From contig JAJDCP010000183.1 of assembly GCA_029260765.1 (NCBI GenBank), forward strand, positions 1-48,346: DNA of 48,346 nt, given 5' to 3'. The notes beneath the pieces were generated by a model. The model was not told the DNA's origin and made no database searches. It saw only the letters and a list, made by a program, of their open reading frames with translations. A program made the translations under genes and the position numbers. Source of the stretch: Planctomycetota bacterium. Lineage in GTDB: Bacteria; Planctomycetota; J058; JAJDCP01. This document shows positions 31,537 to 39,862 of this stretch, in pieces; the stretch's first letter is position 1, and each line of letters begins with the position of its first letter.

Positions 31537-33687
31537 GTGGCTGACACAGAACGGGTTGAGGTCGACGGGGCAAAGCGGGTCCGCCTGCACACAGGCAAGT
31601 ACGCAACAGTGGTGCTCAAGCGCAAGAAGAAGCCCGAGCTGATCTACGAGTTCGAGTACGGCGAAGAGTCCCACGACGACAGCGCGACGCTCAAGAGCCT
31701 GGACGGCAGCTACGAAAAGACCGTCAAGTTCTCTGAAGGTCAGAAGCTCGGCACCAAGGTGCAGCTGAAGTTCCCAGACATCGTGCTGGGCAAGAAGTAC
31801 GAGCTGACGGTCGATCCAGGCTCGTCGGGCGATGTGTACAAAGCGTTCACCAACCAGGAGATCTCGGCGGCCAATATGTCGAAGAAAGACCTCCTGTGCA
31901 TGGGGCGCTTTCTCGACGCAAAGACGGAAGCACCGCTCGCCAAACACTGGGTCTATGTCGACACGCCTGGTGACAACAAGGTCGAAGTGACCAACAAGAT
32001 CAAAACCAGCAACCGCGCCGGTGTGGGTGGCTGGTTCATGCCTGGCAAGACCTACAACTTCCATGTGGTCGCCGAAGAGCAACCCGTCGAAGATGTCGAG
32101 AAGCTCAGCGAGGCAGACCTGCACAAGCTGACAGCCAGCGCGCCCCACCGGAGCACTTGCGTCTTCAAGCTCGAACCCAAGCTCGAGAATCCGAAGCTGG
32201 TCGGCGTTGATGTGGTCGATGGCCTGCCCATCGCGGATGCCAAGGCCCCCCACACGGTCTGGGATCCCGAGCAGAAAAAAGCGACCCGCGAAGAGCCGGC
32301 GCTGATCTTGCACAACACGAAGCTGAAGCTGAAGACCAAATTCAAGGACGGTGCCGGCTCAGGGAAGGCCAAGCTGGTCTGCCTGGTCAAGGACAAGGCC
32401 GGCAAGATCGAGATCACCATCGAGAAAGAGATCGACCGCGGCACTTTTGGCAAGCCCTTCGAGGTCGAGCTCGAGACTCCCGAGGAATTCACCAAGCTCA
32501 TCGCGGTCCACGAGCTTCAGCTGAAGTTCAGCCTCGACGAGAAAGAGCTGGCCGTCGACGTTCCGCTGCGCATCTACACCGGGCACAAAAACCCGATCCA
32601 GAATACGCAGTACAACAGTCCCCTGCCGCACGTCTGCAAGTCCCACCTCGAACATGCCTGCCGCTGGGCCAACGGGGCGAGTGAGAACGTGGGCGAGGGG
32701 GCGGCATCGATCCCCTATCAAGTCGACAACCAGATGCGCCACTTCGGCCATCCGAGCGATTGGGGGAGCAACCCCGAGTTCGCGTCGGTGTACAGCCCCG
32801 GCGATGGCAAGCCGACCAACTACGACGACCTGCCGCCGCAGTGGGGTTCGAAGTTCGTCAACGGGCGGCGCAAGGTCTCGGCGTTGTACTATCCCCCGCT
32901 CGAGCCCAAGAAGGACTACGAGAAGTACTACCCGCACTACGAGAACAACTTCGGCTGGCGTCTGCTCGACAACAAGACCCACACCGGCGGGCGCTGCAAC
33001 CAGCAGGCGTCACTGATCTGTGAGATCTTCGGAGTGCTCGGCATCAAGGCCGAGGTCTACTACCTGCAGCGGGTCGGGGTCGGCAAGAAGACCGGCAGGC
33101 GCGTGCGTAACTACTTCAACTGTTACTCCGGCGGCCAGTTCTGGAATTTCCACGGCATCGTCAAGACCGAGCTCGACGACGGCACCTACCACATGTACGA
33201 CGGCTCGTTCTCTTCGCCCCCGAACCGCAAGAACGGCTCCGAAAAGTGGGCCATCGGCGAGCGTGGGCCGTTCATCTACTCCTGGGAGCCGTTCTGGAAA
33301 TACGAAAAGCACGACGTCTCCGACTATTTCCACAACACCCTGCTCAAGACCCTGTTCGACAAGCTCGACAGCTGCTACCCCGAGTTCGGCTGGAAGAAGC
33401 AGGCTGGAGGCTGGGTGGCATCGAACGACACCTTCTGCCAGTCGAAATTCCAGTGCGACGCCGCGCAGGTGGCCTATGGCGGTGGTTGGAGCTTCAGGGC
33501 GGGCAGCAAGGACATCAGCTGGTTGTCGTGGGTGGCCAATGGAGGCCGCAAGGACCCCGAAGGCTCCGCTTCGATGGATGCGGCCAAGAAACTGGCGACC
33601 AAGGTGGGTCTCGACCCGAACGAGCTGGTCGGCGCCGTCCCCGCAGAAGACACACCCGACACCTGGGAAGGGGTTCCCAAGGTCTGA
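31537..33687 (+). CDS. Large transglutaminase-fold protein
   Basis: 716 residues, no signal peptide. The first 370 residues are beta-rich modules with a strongly charged Lys/Glu surface. The C-terminal part has a transglutaminase-like core with all three catalytic residues in order: Cys487 in GGRCNQQASLICEIFGVLGI, His539 in WNFHGIVKTELDDG and Asp555 in YHMYDGSF. Spacings of 52 and 16 fit the family. Such domains act as peptidases, amidases or cross-linkers. The lack of an export signal, the size and the neighbouring AAA+ ATPase could fit an injected or specialised-secretion substrate, but that is inference. GTG at 31537 has GGGAGA six bases upstream. Confidence 0.8.
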   Translation: MADTERVEVDGAKRVRLHTGKYATVVLKRKKKPELIYEFEYGEESHDDSATLKSLDGSYEKTVKFSEGQKLGTKVQLKFPDIVLGKKYELTVDPGSSGDVYKAFTNQEISAANMSKKDLLCMGRFLDAKTEAPLAKHWVYVDTPGDNKVEVTNKIKTSNRAGVGGWFMPGKTYNFHVVAEEQPVEDVEKLSEADLHKLTASAPHRSTCVFKLEPKLENPKLVGVDVVDGLPIADAKAPHTVWDPEQKKATREEPALILHNTKLKLKTKFKDGAGSGKAKLVCLVKDKAGKIEITIEKEIDRGTFGKPFEVELETPEEFTKLIAVHELQLKFSLDEKELAVDVPLRIYTGHKNPIQNTQYNSPLPHVCKSHLEHACRWANGASENVGEGAASIPYQVDNQMRHFGHPSDWGSNPEFASVYSPGDGKPTNYDDLPPQWGSKFVNGRRKVSALYYPPLEPKKDYEKYYPHYENNFGWRLLDNKTHTGGRCNQQASLICEIFGVLGIKAEVYYLQRVGVGKKTGRRVRNYFNCYSGGQFWNFHGIVKTELDDGTYHMYDGSFSSPPNRKNGSEKWAIGERGPFIYSWEPFWKYEKHDVSDYFHNTLLKTLFDKLDSCYPEFGWKKQAGGWVASNDTFCQSKFQCDAAQVAYGGGWSFRAGSKDISWLSWVANGGRKDPEGSASMDAAKKLATKVGLDPNELVGAVPAEDTPDTWEGVPKV

Positions 33688-33944
33688 GCAGCCTGCGGCG
33701 AAAATCGTGAAGCCAGGTGCCGCGCCGGTGGTTCGATGGCAAGGCGGACGACACAGTCGGCCCGGAGGGCCGTCGAGGAGGACAACGAAGCCAGCGCGCC
33801 GCCGCCGTGGTGGCTGGCGAAGCGATTTCTTCCGCAGTCTGCTGAGACCCGCACGCACGTCGGTGACCGCTGGGGAGCTTGAGCCCCGACCGAGCCGATG
33901 GTATACCCAGGGAACGCCCGCACAACGAAACCAGGGAGCCTTCG

Positions 33945-34622
33945 ATGGCCGACGTTATCCCCGATTCTGTCAAGGACACCCTCGAACCTTTTCTCGTGCG
34001 GGCGGGCAAGTGGCCCGGGGCCGACGAGATCAGCCGGCCCCTCGACGACCGCGAAGAAGCTGAAGATCCCGAAGCGATCGAGATCGACTCGTCCCTCGAG
34101 GGCAGCCTGCTCGACTCGGTCAAGCTCGTCCACGGGGCGCTTCGCAACGACCCTGCCGAACAGCGTCTGTACTGGACGGCGGACCAGAAAGACTACTACT
34201 ACAAGCTGTTCCGCAAAGAGCTCGAAGATCCGCCCGAAGACGGCGACAAGTTCGCTCCCTGGCTGCAGTGGGAAGGCTGGGCCAGCTGGGCCCCGATCAA
34301 AGGCAACCTGAAAGGCTTCTGCATCTACGCACGCCACGACGCCAGCCGGGCGCCGGTCGACCTCGAGGTCGCCAAAGAGCTGCTCAGCGAGGTGTTGACC
34401 AACAAGTTGCGTGACGAGCTGCTGTCGGAGACCGTCCAGATTATCTGCTATCCGGGCTTCGAAGGTCCTGAGCATTGTGCAGGCAGCGTCGCCCTTCCGG
34501 TGTCGGGCTTCGGCTCGAGGTTTCCCTATCTGGACTTCTACACTGATGGCCAGCAGATCGTAATCGCGCTGCAGACCATCGCCCATGAGCCCTTTGGCGC
34601 TGCCGGGATCGTGCCGATGTAG
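33945..34622 (+). CDS. Hypothetical acidic protein
   Basis: 225 residues, markedly acidic (EEAEDPEAIEIDSSLEG) and tryptophan-rich in the middle (WLQWEGWASWAP). It has no signal peptide or membrane helix, and I recognise no domain. AGGGAG lies six bases before the ATG. It follows the transglutaminase-fold gene after a 257-base spacer containing two GC hairpins (CGGCCC-GGA-GGGCCG and a GGGG/CCCC stem) but no T-tract. It precedes the AAA+ gene by 60 bases. A small acidic protein next to a large basic candidate effector could be its chaperone or inhibitor; this is a guess from context only. Confidence 0.7.
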   Translation: MADVIPDSVKDTLEPFLVRAGKWPGADEISRPLDDREEAEDPEAIEIDSSLEGSLLDSVKLVHGALRNDPAEQRLYWTADQKDYYYKLFRKELEDPPEDGDKFAPWLQWEGWASWAPIKGNLKGFCIYARHDASRAPVDLEVAKELLSEVLTNKLRDELLSETVQIICYPGFEGPEHCAGSVALPVSGFGSRFPYLDFYTDGQQIVIALQTIAHEPFGAAGIVPM

Positions 34623-34682
34623 GTTGGATTTCCAACCAGGCGCGGTTCGATGGGTTCGGAGCCCTCACCGACGAGAGCAAAG

Positions 34683-36431
34683 ATGGCGATCGCCGACCTT
34701 CCTCCGCAGGCCCGTGCCTGGCGCGTGTACTTCCTTGCCGCCGCGATCCTCGCACTCAGCGCGGGTTTCGCCGTCTACGGCGTGTTGGCCAGAGACAGCT
34801 ACCTCAACGCAGCTGCCGGCGCCGCGACCGCGACCATCAGCGAGAAGCTCAACGAAGGCTCAGAGCTGCGGGTCTGGTTCAAGTTTTCGGCCGAGGGCCG
34901 CGAGCTGATCGTCAACGAGGTCGTGCCCCCCCGACTCTACGGCCGGCTCCAACCTGGCGCGTCCTGGACCGTGCTCTTCCCCTCCGGCGCGCCCGAAGAC
35001 GCCACGCTGGCGGGCGGAGAGCAGACCGGCGCAGGCAACCTGGTGGTCTACACCGCCGCGGCTGTCTTCTTCGGGACGCTGGCCATCTACTGCCTGTTGG
35101 CAGGCATGAAGCTGAAGGCACAGACACCGCAGGGACGGACAGTCACCGGGGCACTGCGCAGCTTCTTCGGTGAGCTCCCCGAGCTGGAATTCCACGAGAA
35201 GAAGTATCCCGCCTACGAGCTGGGCAGCCTCGAGCGAGCTATCGACGCCCTGCGCCAGCAGGCCGCCGGCTTCGAACGTATGGGGGCTTGCGGGCGCCCG
35301 ATCAAGGAGGTGCTCGAGTCACCCTGGCTGGCGAACCAGACCCTGTCCCCGCTGTCCTACCGCCGCATCCCCAGCGCGAAAGACCGCGAGGCCTCGAGTG
35401 TCGACAATGCCCTGTTCGCCCTGCGCGGCCTTCCCGACGCCGGCGACGCGCCCCTGGTGCTGCATCTGCTGCCGGCCCATGTGGTGTCCGAAGCCGAGAT
35501 GGACGACAAGCTGCAGGGCGCGGCCAAGAGCGGCTTCCTCATCCAGCTGGGAAGCACCAGCCGAGAGGCCACCGATGCGGCCTTCAACTGCCTGGACGTG
35601 GCGCTGCAACAGCACAACCTGTTCCGCGGCAAAGTGCTCGACCTGCGCATCGACGGCCAGGGCGTGGCCGATATCCGCTACAAAACCGTACCGGCGATCG
35701 AACGCGAAGCCATCGTGCTGTCTGGGGGGATCCTCGAAACCGTCGAGGCCAATGTAGTACGGTTTTTCGACCACAAACAGACGCTGAAGGCGAGCGGCGT
35801 CGAGCTGAAGCGCGGCGTGCTGCTCTACGGCCTGCCGGGTACGGGAAAGACCCTGACCTGCCTGTACCTGGCGAAGAAACTGGCCGGATTCACAGTCTTC
35901 TTCGTCTCCGGACCCTCGCTGCACTATCCACGCGAGATCTGCAAGCTGGCACGCTACCTGCAACCATCCCTGGTCGTGCTCGAAGATGTCGACCTGCTGG
36001 CACGGCAGCGTGACACGAACCAGCTCGTGCAGGTTCTCGGCGAGCTGCTGAACCAGATGGATGGCTGCGAGCCCAACGACGAGGTCGTGTTCGTCTTGAC
36101 CACCAACGCGCCCGAACGCCTGGAACCGGCTTTGCGCGACCGGCCCGGACGCATCGATGCCCGCATCGGCTTCCCCCTGCCTGGGGCCGACGAGCGGACC
36201 GCGCTGCTGCGTCTTTTCGGCCACGGCCTGCTCGAGGGGCCGCTGGACGAGGCCGTCGAGCGCTGCGGGGAGCTGACCCCCGCCAGCTTGAAAGAGCTGG
36301 TCAAGCGCGCCTCGGTGTTGGCTGCGGAGCGTGGCCAGGTACGGGACGGACGGGTCGTGCTGCAACAACAGTTGCTGCTCGAAGCGCTGGCCGCTTTTGA
36401 GGCGGAAGCCACCGCCAGCAGCGGGAGCTGA
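34683..36431 (+). CDS. Membrane-anchored AAA+ ATPase (BCS1/CDC48-like)
   Basis: 582 residues. Two N-terminal membrane helices (VYFLAAAILALSAGFAVYGV, then VVYTAAAVFFGTLAIYCLL) flank a small beta domain of about 80 residues. The AAA+ module follows a region of about 270 residues: Walker A GLPGTGKT with K389, Walker B VVLEDVD (E434-D435), sensor 1 VLTTNAPERLEPALRD and arginine-finger region RPGRIDARI. The Glu-Asp form of Walker B is as in BCS1-type ATPases. It likely remodels or moves proteins at the membrane. ATG at 34683 was chosen for its nearby GAGAG; ATG at 34650 is in frame. The next gene starts one base after its stop. Confidence 0.88.
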   Translation: MAIADLPPQARAWRVYFLAAAILALSAGFAVYGVLARDSYLNAAAGAATATISEKLNEGSELRVWFKFSAEGRELIVNEVVPPRLYGRLQPGASWTVLFPSGAPEDATLAGGEQTGAGNLVVYTAAAVFFGTLAIYCLLAGMKLKAQTPQGRTVTGALRSFFGELPELEFHEKKYPAYELGSLERAIDALRQQAAGFERMGACGRPIKEVLESPWLANQTLSPLSYRRIPSAKDREASSVDNALFALRGLPDAGDAPLVLHLLPAHVVSEAEMDDKLQGAAKSGFLIQLGSTSREATDAAFNCLDVALQQHNLFRGKVLDLRIDGQGVADIRYKTVPAIEREAIVLSGGILETVEANVVRFFDHKQTLKASGVELKRGVLLYGLPGTGKTLTCLYLAKKLAGFTVFFVSGPSLHYPREICKLARYLQPSLVVLEDVDLLARQRDTNQLVQVLGELLNQMDGCEPNDEVVFVLTTNAPERLEPALRDRPGRIDARIGFPLPGADERTALLRLFGHGLLEGPLDEAVERCGELTPASLKELVKRASVLAAERGQVRDGRVVLQQQLLLEALAAFEAEATASSGS

Positions 36432-36432
36432 G

Positions 36433-37512
36433 ATGGGAATCGCGATCCGGGCCGTCAACACGCCCGCCCTGGCTCGGCGCTTCGATGCGCTGCCGCAACA
36501 GCTGCTGCCAGGGGAGAAGTGGGTGCCCCCCACCACGGCGGGCTGGGCCTGTAAGCGCTGGCTATACCGCGGAGGCCAGCGGCGCTACCTGCTGGCGTGC
36601 CAGGGAGATCGGGACCTGGGCCGGGTGGTCGTGGCGCTCGACCGCGAGCGCAGAGCGGGCGGGGGTCCGCTGGGTTTGTTCGGTGGGCTGCTGTTGCCCG
36701 CGGATCCGGACGTGGGTCGCGCGTTGTTCCGCGAGCTGCGGCGGCTGCTCGACAACTGGGGGGCGTTCCGGCTCGAAGGGCCTTCGCCCAAGGCCCATCC
36801 AGGCAGTGGGCCCCAGCTGCTGACCGGGGCTGAGGCACCGCATGCCTTCGGCCACAGCTGGAGTCCGCTGCGCCACGCGCAGCAGCTGGGTGAGCTCGCC
36901 CTGACGTCCAGCGCCGAGCACTATGGTTTCCGGCTCGAGCTGCGTTTCCCCGCCATCCGCAGACTGCTTCGCTGGGGGCGGGGTGCCGCCGAAGCTGGTT
37001 TGCGGGTGCGCAGCCTGCGCAGGAGCGAGCTCGGCGTCGAGCTCACACGCGCACGGAGGTTCCCCCATCCCGAGCCCCACCCGGTGGACCTGTTGCGGGG
37101 AGCCCTGGCAGCGCACCACCTGGGCTACCGCCAGGGACTGTGCCTGCGGCTGGAGAGGCGCGGCGTGCCGCTGGGCTATGCCTTCGCGATCCCTGACCTG
37201 ACACCGCTGTTGCGGCGTTTCGCGGGCAGACCCCCGACAGCACGCGGACTGCTGATGCTCCGCTTCAAGCGTGAGATCGAGCGGGCACGCCTGCTGCCTC
37301 CCCTGCTCGCCCCCGTGGGCATCGACGAAGGCCTGCTCAACAGCGCCCGTTGCCTGCTGGTCGGAAGCCTGCTCGGTCAGATCCATCGCGCGCGCCTGGG
37401 GCAGGTCGACTGCGGTCCGGTTCCCGCCGAGGCAGAGGGGCTGCGCGAGCTGCTCGGCGTGCTCGAGGCCCGCCGTGACCGGGTCTTCCAGACCTTTTTC
37501 GGCAAGCTCTGA
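36433..37512 (+). CDS. GNAT-like acyltransferase-fold protein (putative)
   Basis: 359 residues, Arg/Leu-rich. The pattern ALFRELRRLLDNWGAFRLEG, then a Gly/Pro stretch ending in LLTG and SPLRHAQQLGELGLTSSAEHYGF-like sequence, matches a family of unassigned two-domain GNAT proteins in which LxGP and a GLLxxGF segment precede a Tyr-rich site. The second half repeats the alternation with YAFAIPDLTPLLRRF. I saw no clear acetyl-CoA pyrophosphate loop. The ATG starts one base after the AAA+ stop, so the two are coupled. Substrate unknown; moderately sure of the fold only. Confidence 0.6.
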   Translation: MGIAIRAVNTPALARRFDALPQQLLPGEKWVPPTTAGWACKRWLYRGGQRRYLLACQGDRDLGRVVVALDRERRAGGGPLGLFGGLLLPADPDVGRALFRELRRLLDNWGAFRLEGPSPKAHPGSGPQLLTGAEAPHAFGHSWSPLRHAQQLGELALTSSAEHYGFRLELRFPAIRRLLRWGRGAAEAGLRVRSLRRSELGVELTRARRFPHPEPHPVDLLRGALAAHHLGYRQGLCLRLERRGVPLGYAFAIPDLTPLLRRFAGRPPTARGLLMLRFKREIERARLLPPLLAPVGIDEGLLNSARCLLVGSLLGQIHRARLGQVDCGPVPAEAEGLRELLGVLEARRDRVFQTFFGKL

Positions 37513-37558
37513 GCGGCCCCTTTCCTGCCCTTTAGACCTTATGTTGCGCCAGACTTTG

Positions 37559-37567
37559 TGAGATACT
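37559..37567 (+). promoter_or_regulatory. Candidate extended -10 promoter before lpxA
   Basis: TGA-GATACT fits an extended -10 element (TGn plus a 4-of-6 hexamer). A recognisable -35 is lacking (TTATGT at 17 bases). Transcription would start near 37574, 17 bases before the lpxA GTG. Confidence 0.3.
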
Positions 37568-37590
37568 GGGTAAAAAACCAGGGAGACACC

Positions 37591-38412
37591 GTGAGCATCC
37601 ACTCCACTGCCCTGATCGACGAGCGTGCGGAGATCGATCCCAGCGCGACCATCGGCGCCTATGCCATCGTCGAAGGACCCGTCAAAATCGGCGCGCGGAC
37701 GCGCCTTTTCCCCCATGCCTATGTGGCCGGCTACGTGACCCTCGGCGAGGACAACCAGGTCCACCCTTTTGCAGTGGTGGGGCACGAGCCTCAGGACCGC
37801 GCATTCAAGGGAGGCGAGAGCTACCTCCGCATAGGTGATCGCAACATCATCCGCGAACATGCCACGATCCATTGCGGCACGGCCGAGGGCTCGGCCACCG
37901 TGCTCGGAGATGACAACTTCATCCTGGCCTCCGCCCACATCGGCCACAACGTCGTGCTCGGCAACGGTGTCACGCTGGCCAGCTACTCCGCTCTGTGCGG
38001 TCATGTGCATGTCGGTGACCGCGCCTTCCTCAGCGGCGGCGCTCTGGTGCAACAGTTCACGCGTATCGGCAGGTTGGTGATGATGAGTGGCCAGGCGGCC
38101 GTCAGCAAGGACATCCCCCCCTTCGTCACCAGCGTCTTCCGCAACCGCGTCAGCGGACTGAACGTGGTCGGCCTGAAGCGGGCCGGCATCGAGGCGGCTG
38201 CGCGGGCCGAGCTGCGCGAGTGCTTCAAGATCCTGTTTACCCGCAAGCTGCCTCTGCCCGCCGCCATCGAGACCATCGAGGCGGCGCGCTTCACCTCGCC
38301 GGAGGTCGTCGAGCTGCTCGAGTTCTGCCGCAGCTCCAAGCGCGGACTCTGCCGGTACGTGAAGGACAGCGAAGAGACCCTGGTCGCCCAGGACCTCTAC
38401 TACGAGAGTTGA
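37591..38412 (+). CDS. lpxA: Acyl-ACP--UDP-N-acetylglucosamine O-acyltransferase
   Basis: First enzyme of lipid A synthesis, adding a 3-hydroxyacyl chain to UDP-GlcNAc in the cytosol. 273 residues, close to the E. coli length. The left-handed beta-helix hexapeptide repeats are obvious (IHSTALIDERAEIDPSATIG, VHPFAVVGHEPQD). AHIGHN at 115-120 places His119 at the catalytic position, and the C-terminal helices are present. GTG at 37591 has GGGAG five bases upstream. None of its usual neighbours lpxD, fabZ or lpxB are adjacent. Its presence indicates an LPS-type outer membrane. Confidence 0.95.
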   Translation: MSIHSTALIDERAEIDPSATIGAYAIVEGPVKIGARTRLFPHAYVAGYVTLGEDNQVHPFAVVGHEPQDRAFKGGESYLRIGDRNIIREHATIHCGTAEGSATVLGDDNFILASAHIGHNVVLGNGVTLASYSALCGHVHVGDRAFLSGGALVQQFTRIGRLVMMSGQAAVSKDIPPFVTSVFRNRVSGLNVVGLKRAGIEAAARAELRECFKILFTRKLPLPAAIETIEAARFTSPEVVELLEFCRSSKRGLCRYVKDSEETLVAQDLYYES

Positions 38413-38463
38413 GCCCGATAGGGACGTCCGGCTGGGACACCCTGACCCGCAGGAGGATCGTCG

Positions 38464-39045
38464 ATGGGACCTCTCGAGAAGCTATGGCAACCTGAGGTTG
38501 CCCGTGCCCTCTACCGGCGGCTACGCCGCGCGCGGATTGCCTCGCCCCACAGCGTTCTGGCCCAGCAGGCCGTGCGCCTGTGTGAGAATGCCTTCCGTGA
38601 CAGCAGACTGCTCGGTGAAGGACTCAGCCTGAACCTGCGGGCCCGCGACTGGGGTGCGCTCGCTGGCGGCTTGCCCGCACTGAGCCAGATGGCCGACAGC
38701 GAAGCGCCCGGACTGTCGCGGTGGCTGGACAACGTCGGCAACGCGCTGCTCGCGCGCCACAGCGGAGAGCAGTACGTGATCGCAGCGCGAGCGCAGGCAT
38801 TGTGCACTCTCGAGCGGCATGCCCTGCTGCTTGAGGACCTGCTCTGGGACACCTGGGAAGCCGATGGCGCGTCGCCCGAGGGCGAGCCGGACTTCCAAGC
38901 CTTGTTCGCGCAATTGCGGCCCGGAGATGAGCCATCGGACGAAGAGCTGGTGGTCCGTTGGACGGTGCTGCTCAGCCTGGCAATCCTGGTAGCCAACTGG
39001 CTTGCGGGCAAGACTCTGGCGGAAAAGACGGCCCCAACGACTTGA
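38464..39045 (+). CDS. Hypothetical helical protein with C-terminal hydrophobic segment
   Basis: 193 residues, mostly alpha-helical by composition, Ala/Leu/Arg-rich, with no signal peptide. The end (WTVLLSLAILVANWLAGKTL) could be a tail anchor or a buried helix. I recognise no domain. A strong AGGAGG ribosome site lies six bases before the ATG. It sits 51 bases after lpxA and 67 bases before the RseC-like gene on the same strand, so it may be part of an envelope-related transcript. Confidence 0.75.
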   Translation: MGPLEKLWQPEVARALYRRLRRARIASPHSVLAQQAVRLCENAFRDSRLLGEGLSLNLRARDWGALAGGLPALSQMADSEAPGLSRWLDNVGNALLARHSGEQYVIAARAQALCTLERHALLLEDLLWDTWEADGASPEGEPDFQALFAQLRPGDEPSDEELVVRWTVLLSLAILVANWLAGKTLAEKTAPTT

Positions 39046-39112
39046 AGCCTCGCCGCGCCGGCACGCAAGTTGCGGCGGCTGGGGCCAGGAATACTGCAAA
39101 CGGAAACGAACC

Positions 39113-39799
39113 ATGAAAATCCAGGAAGTCGGCGTGGTCACGCATCTGCGGCCCGGGGTCGCACAGGTGACCATCCTCAAGAACGCCGCGGAGGAATGTG
39201 GCGGCGACGGCGACTGCGGCGGCTGCGCCTCCCGGCAAGACCGCGTGGTCATCTGGGAGGTCGAAACCCTCGACAACGAGGTGGAGCTCGGCAGCAAGGT
39301 TGTGATCGAGGTCGATCCGCCATCCGCCTACTACGGCATCGTCTTCCTGCTGCTGCTGCCCATGCTGACTTTTTTCGCGACCTTGATGCTCGGCATCGCC
39401 TTCGCAGAGAACCACCCGGACCTCTACTCCTGGAAGGCGGGCTTCGGCGTGCTGTGTGCCTGCGTGGCGACCGTCCTCGCCTACGTCCTGGCAGCGTTTA
39501 TGGATCGCCGCTTGCGCACCTCAGACAAACACAAGCCGGCCATCGTGCGGGTCGAAGAACCCTGCAGCGAGCAGGGCTCGGACGACCGCGCCTACCTGTT
39601 GCTGCTCGAGTTGGCGCGCTGGCACGACCCCTTGCAGCTCGAGCCGGTGCTCGAGATCCTCAAGAAGAACCCCGGCGTCGTATCTGCAGCCGCACACCAG
39701 AACGGACGCGGCCTGAGGGTGGTGTTCGACCAGCAACAGATCCAGGCATCATCGATCCAGGCCGTGTTGAAGAACCAGGGCATCGAGGTCGCGGCCTAG
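39113..39799 (+). CDS. RseC/MucC-like membrane protein with extra C-terminal domain
   Basis: 228 residues. The N-terminus has a Cys cluster typical of RseC (C29, C35, C38 in EECGGDGDCGGC) within a small beta domain. Two membrane helices follow (YYGIVFLLLLPMLTFFATL and FGVLCACVATVLAYVLAAF). RseC-type proteins take part in SoxR reduction or sigma-E control through Rnf-like electron transfer. The last 65 residues (PLQLEPVLEILKKNPGVVSA, then VVFDQQQIQASSIQAVL) look like a ferredoxin-fold, HMA-like module without the CxxC metal site. That module is not usual for RseC. The ATG at 39113 has only a weak site (GGAAACG). Confidence 0.75.
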   Translation: MKIQEVGVVTHLRPGVAQVTILKNAAEECGGDGDCGGCASRQDRVVIWEVETLDNEVELGSKVVIEVDPPSAYYGIVFLLLLPMLTFFATLMLGIAFAENHPDLYSWKAGFGVLCACVATVLAYVLAAFMDRRLRTSDKHKPAIVRVEEPCSEQGSDDRAYLLLLELARWHDPLQLEPVLEILKKNPGVVSAAAHQNGRGLRVVFDQQQIQASSIQAVLKNQGIEVAA

Positions 39800-39862
39800 G
39801 CGTGCCAAGCAGGTGCACGAACGCCACGCCCCGCGCTGCAGAAAGCAGCGGGCTGGCGGGGA

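Noticed and set aside
21621..37512. A complete extracellular contractile injection or type VI secretion cluster
   Set aside because: Only accessory-like genes (DUF4157, AAA+, possible cargo) are seen. No sheath, tube, baseplate, spike or tape-measure gene could be recognised.
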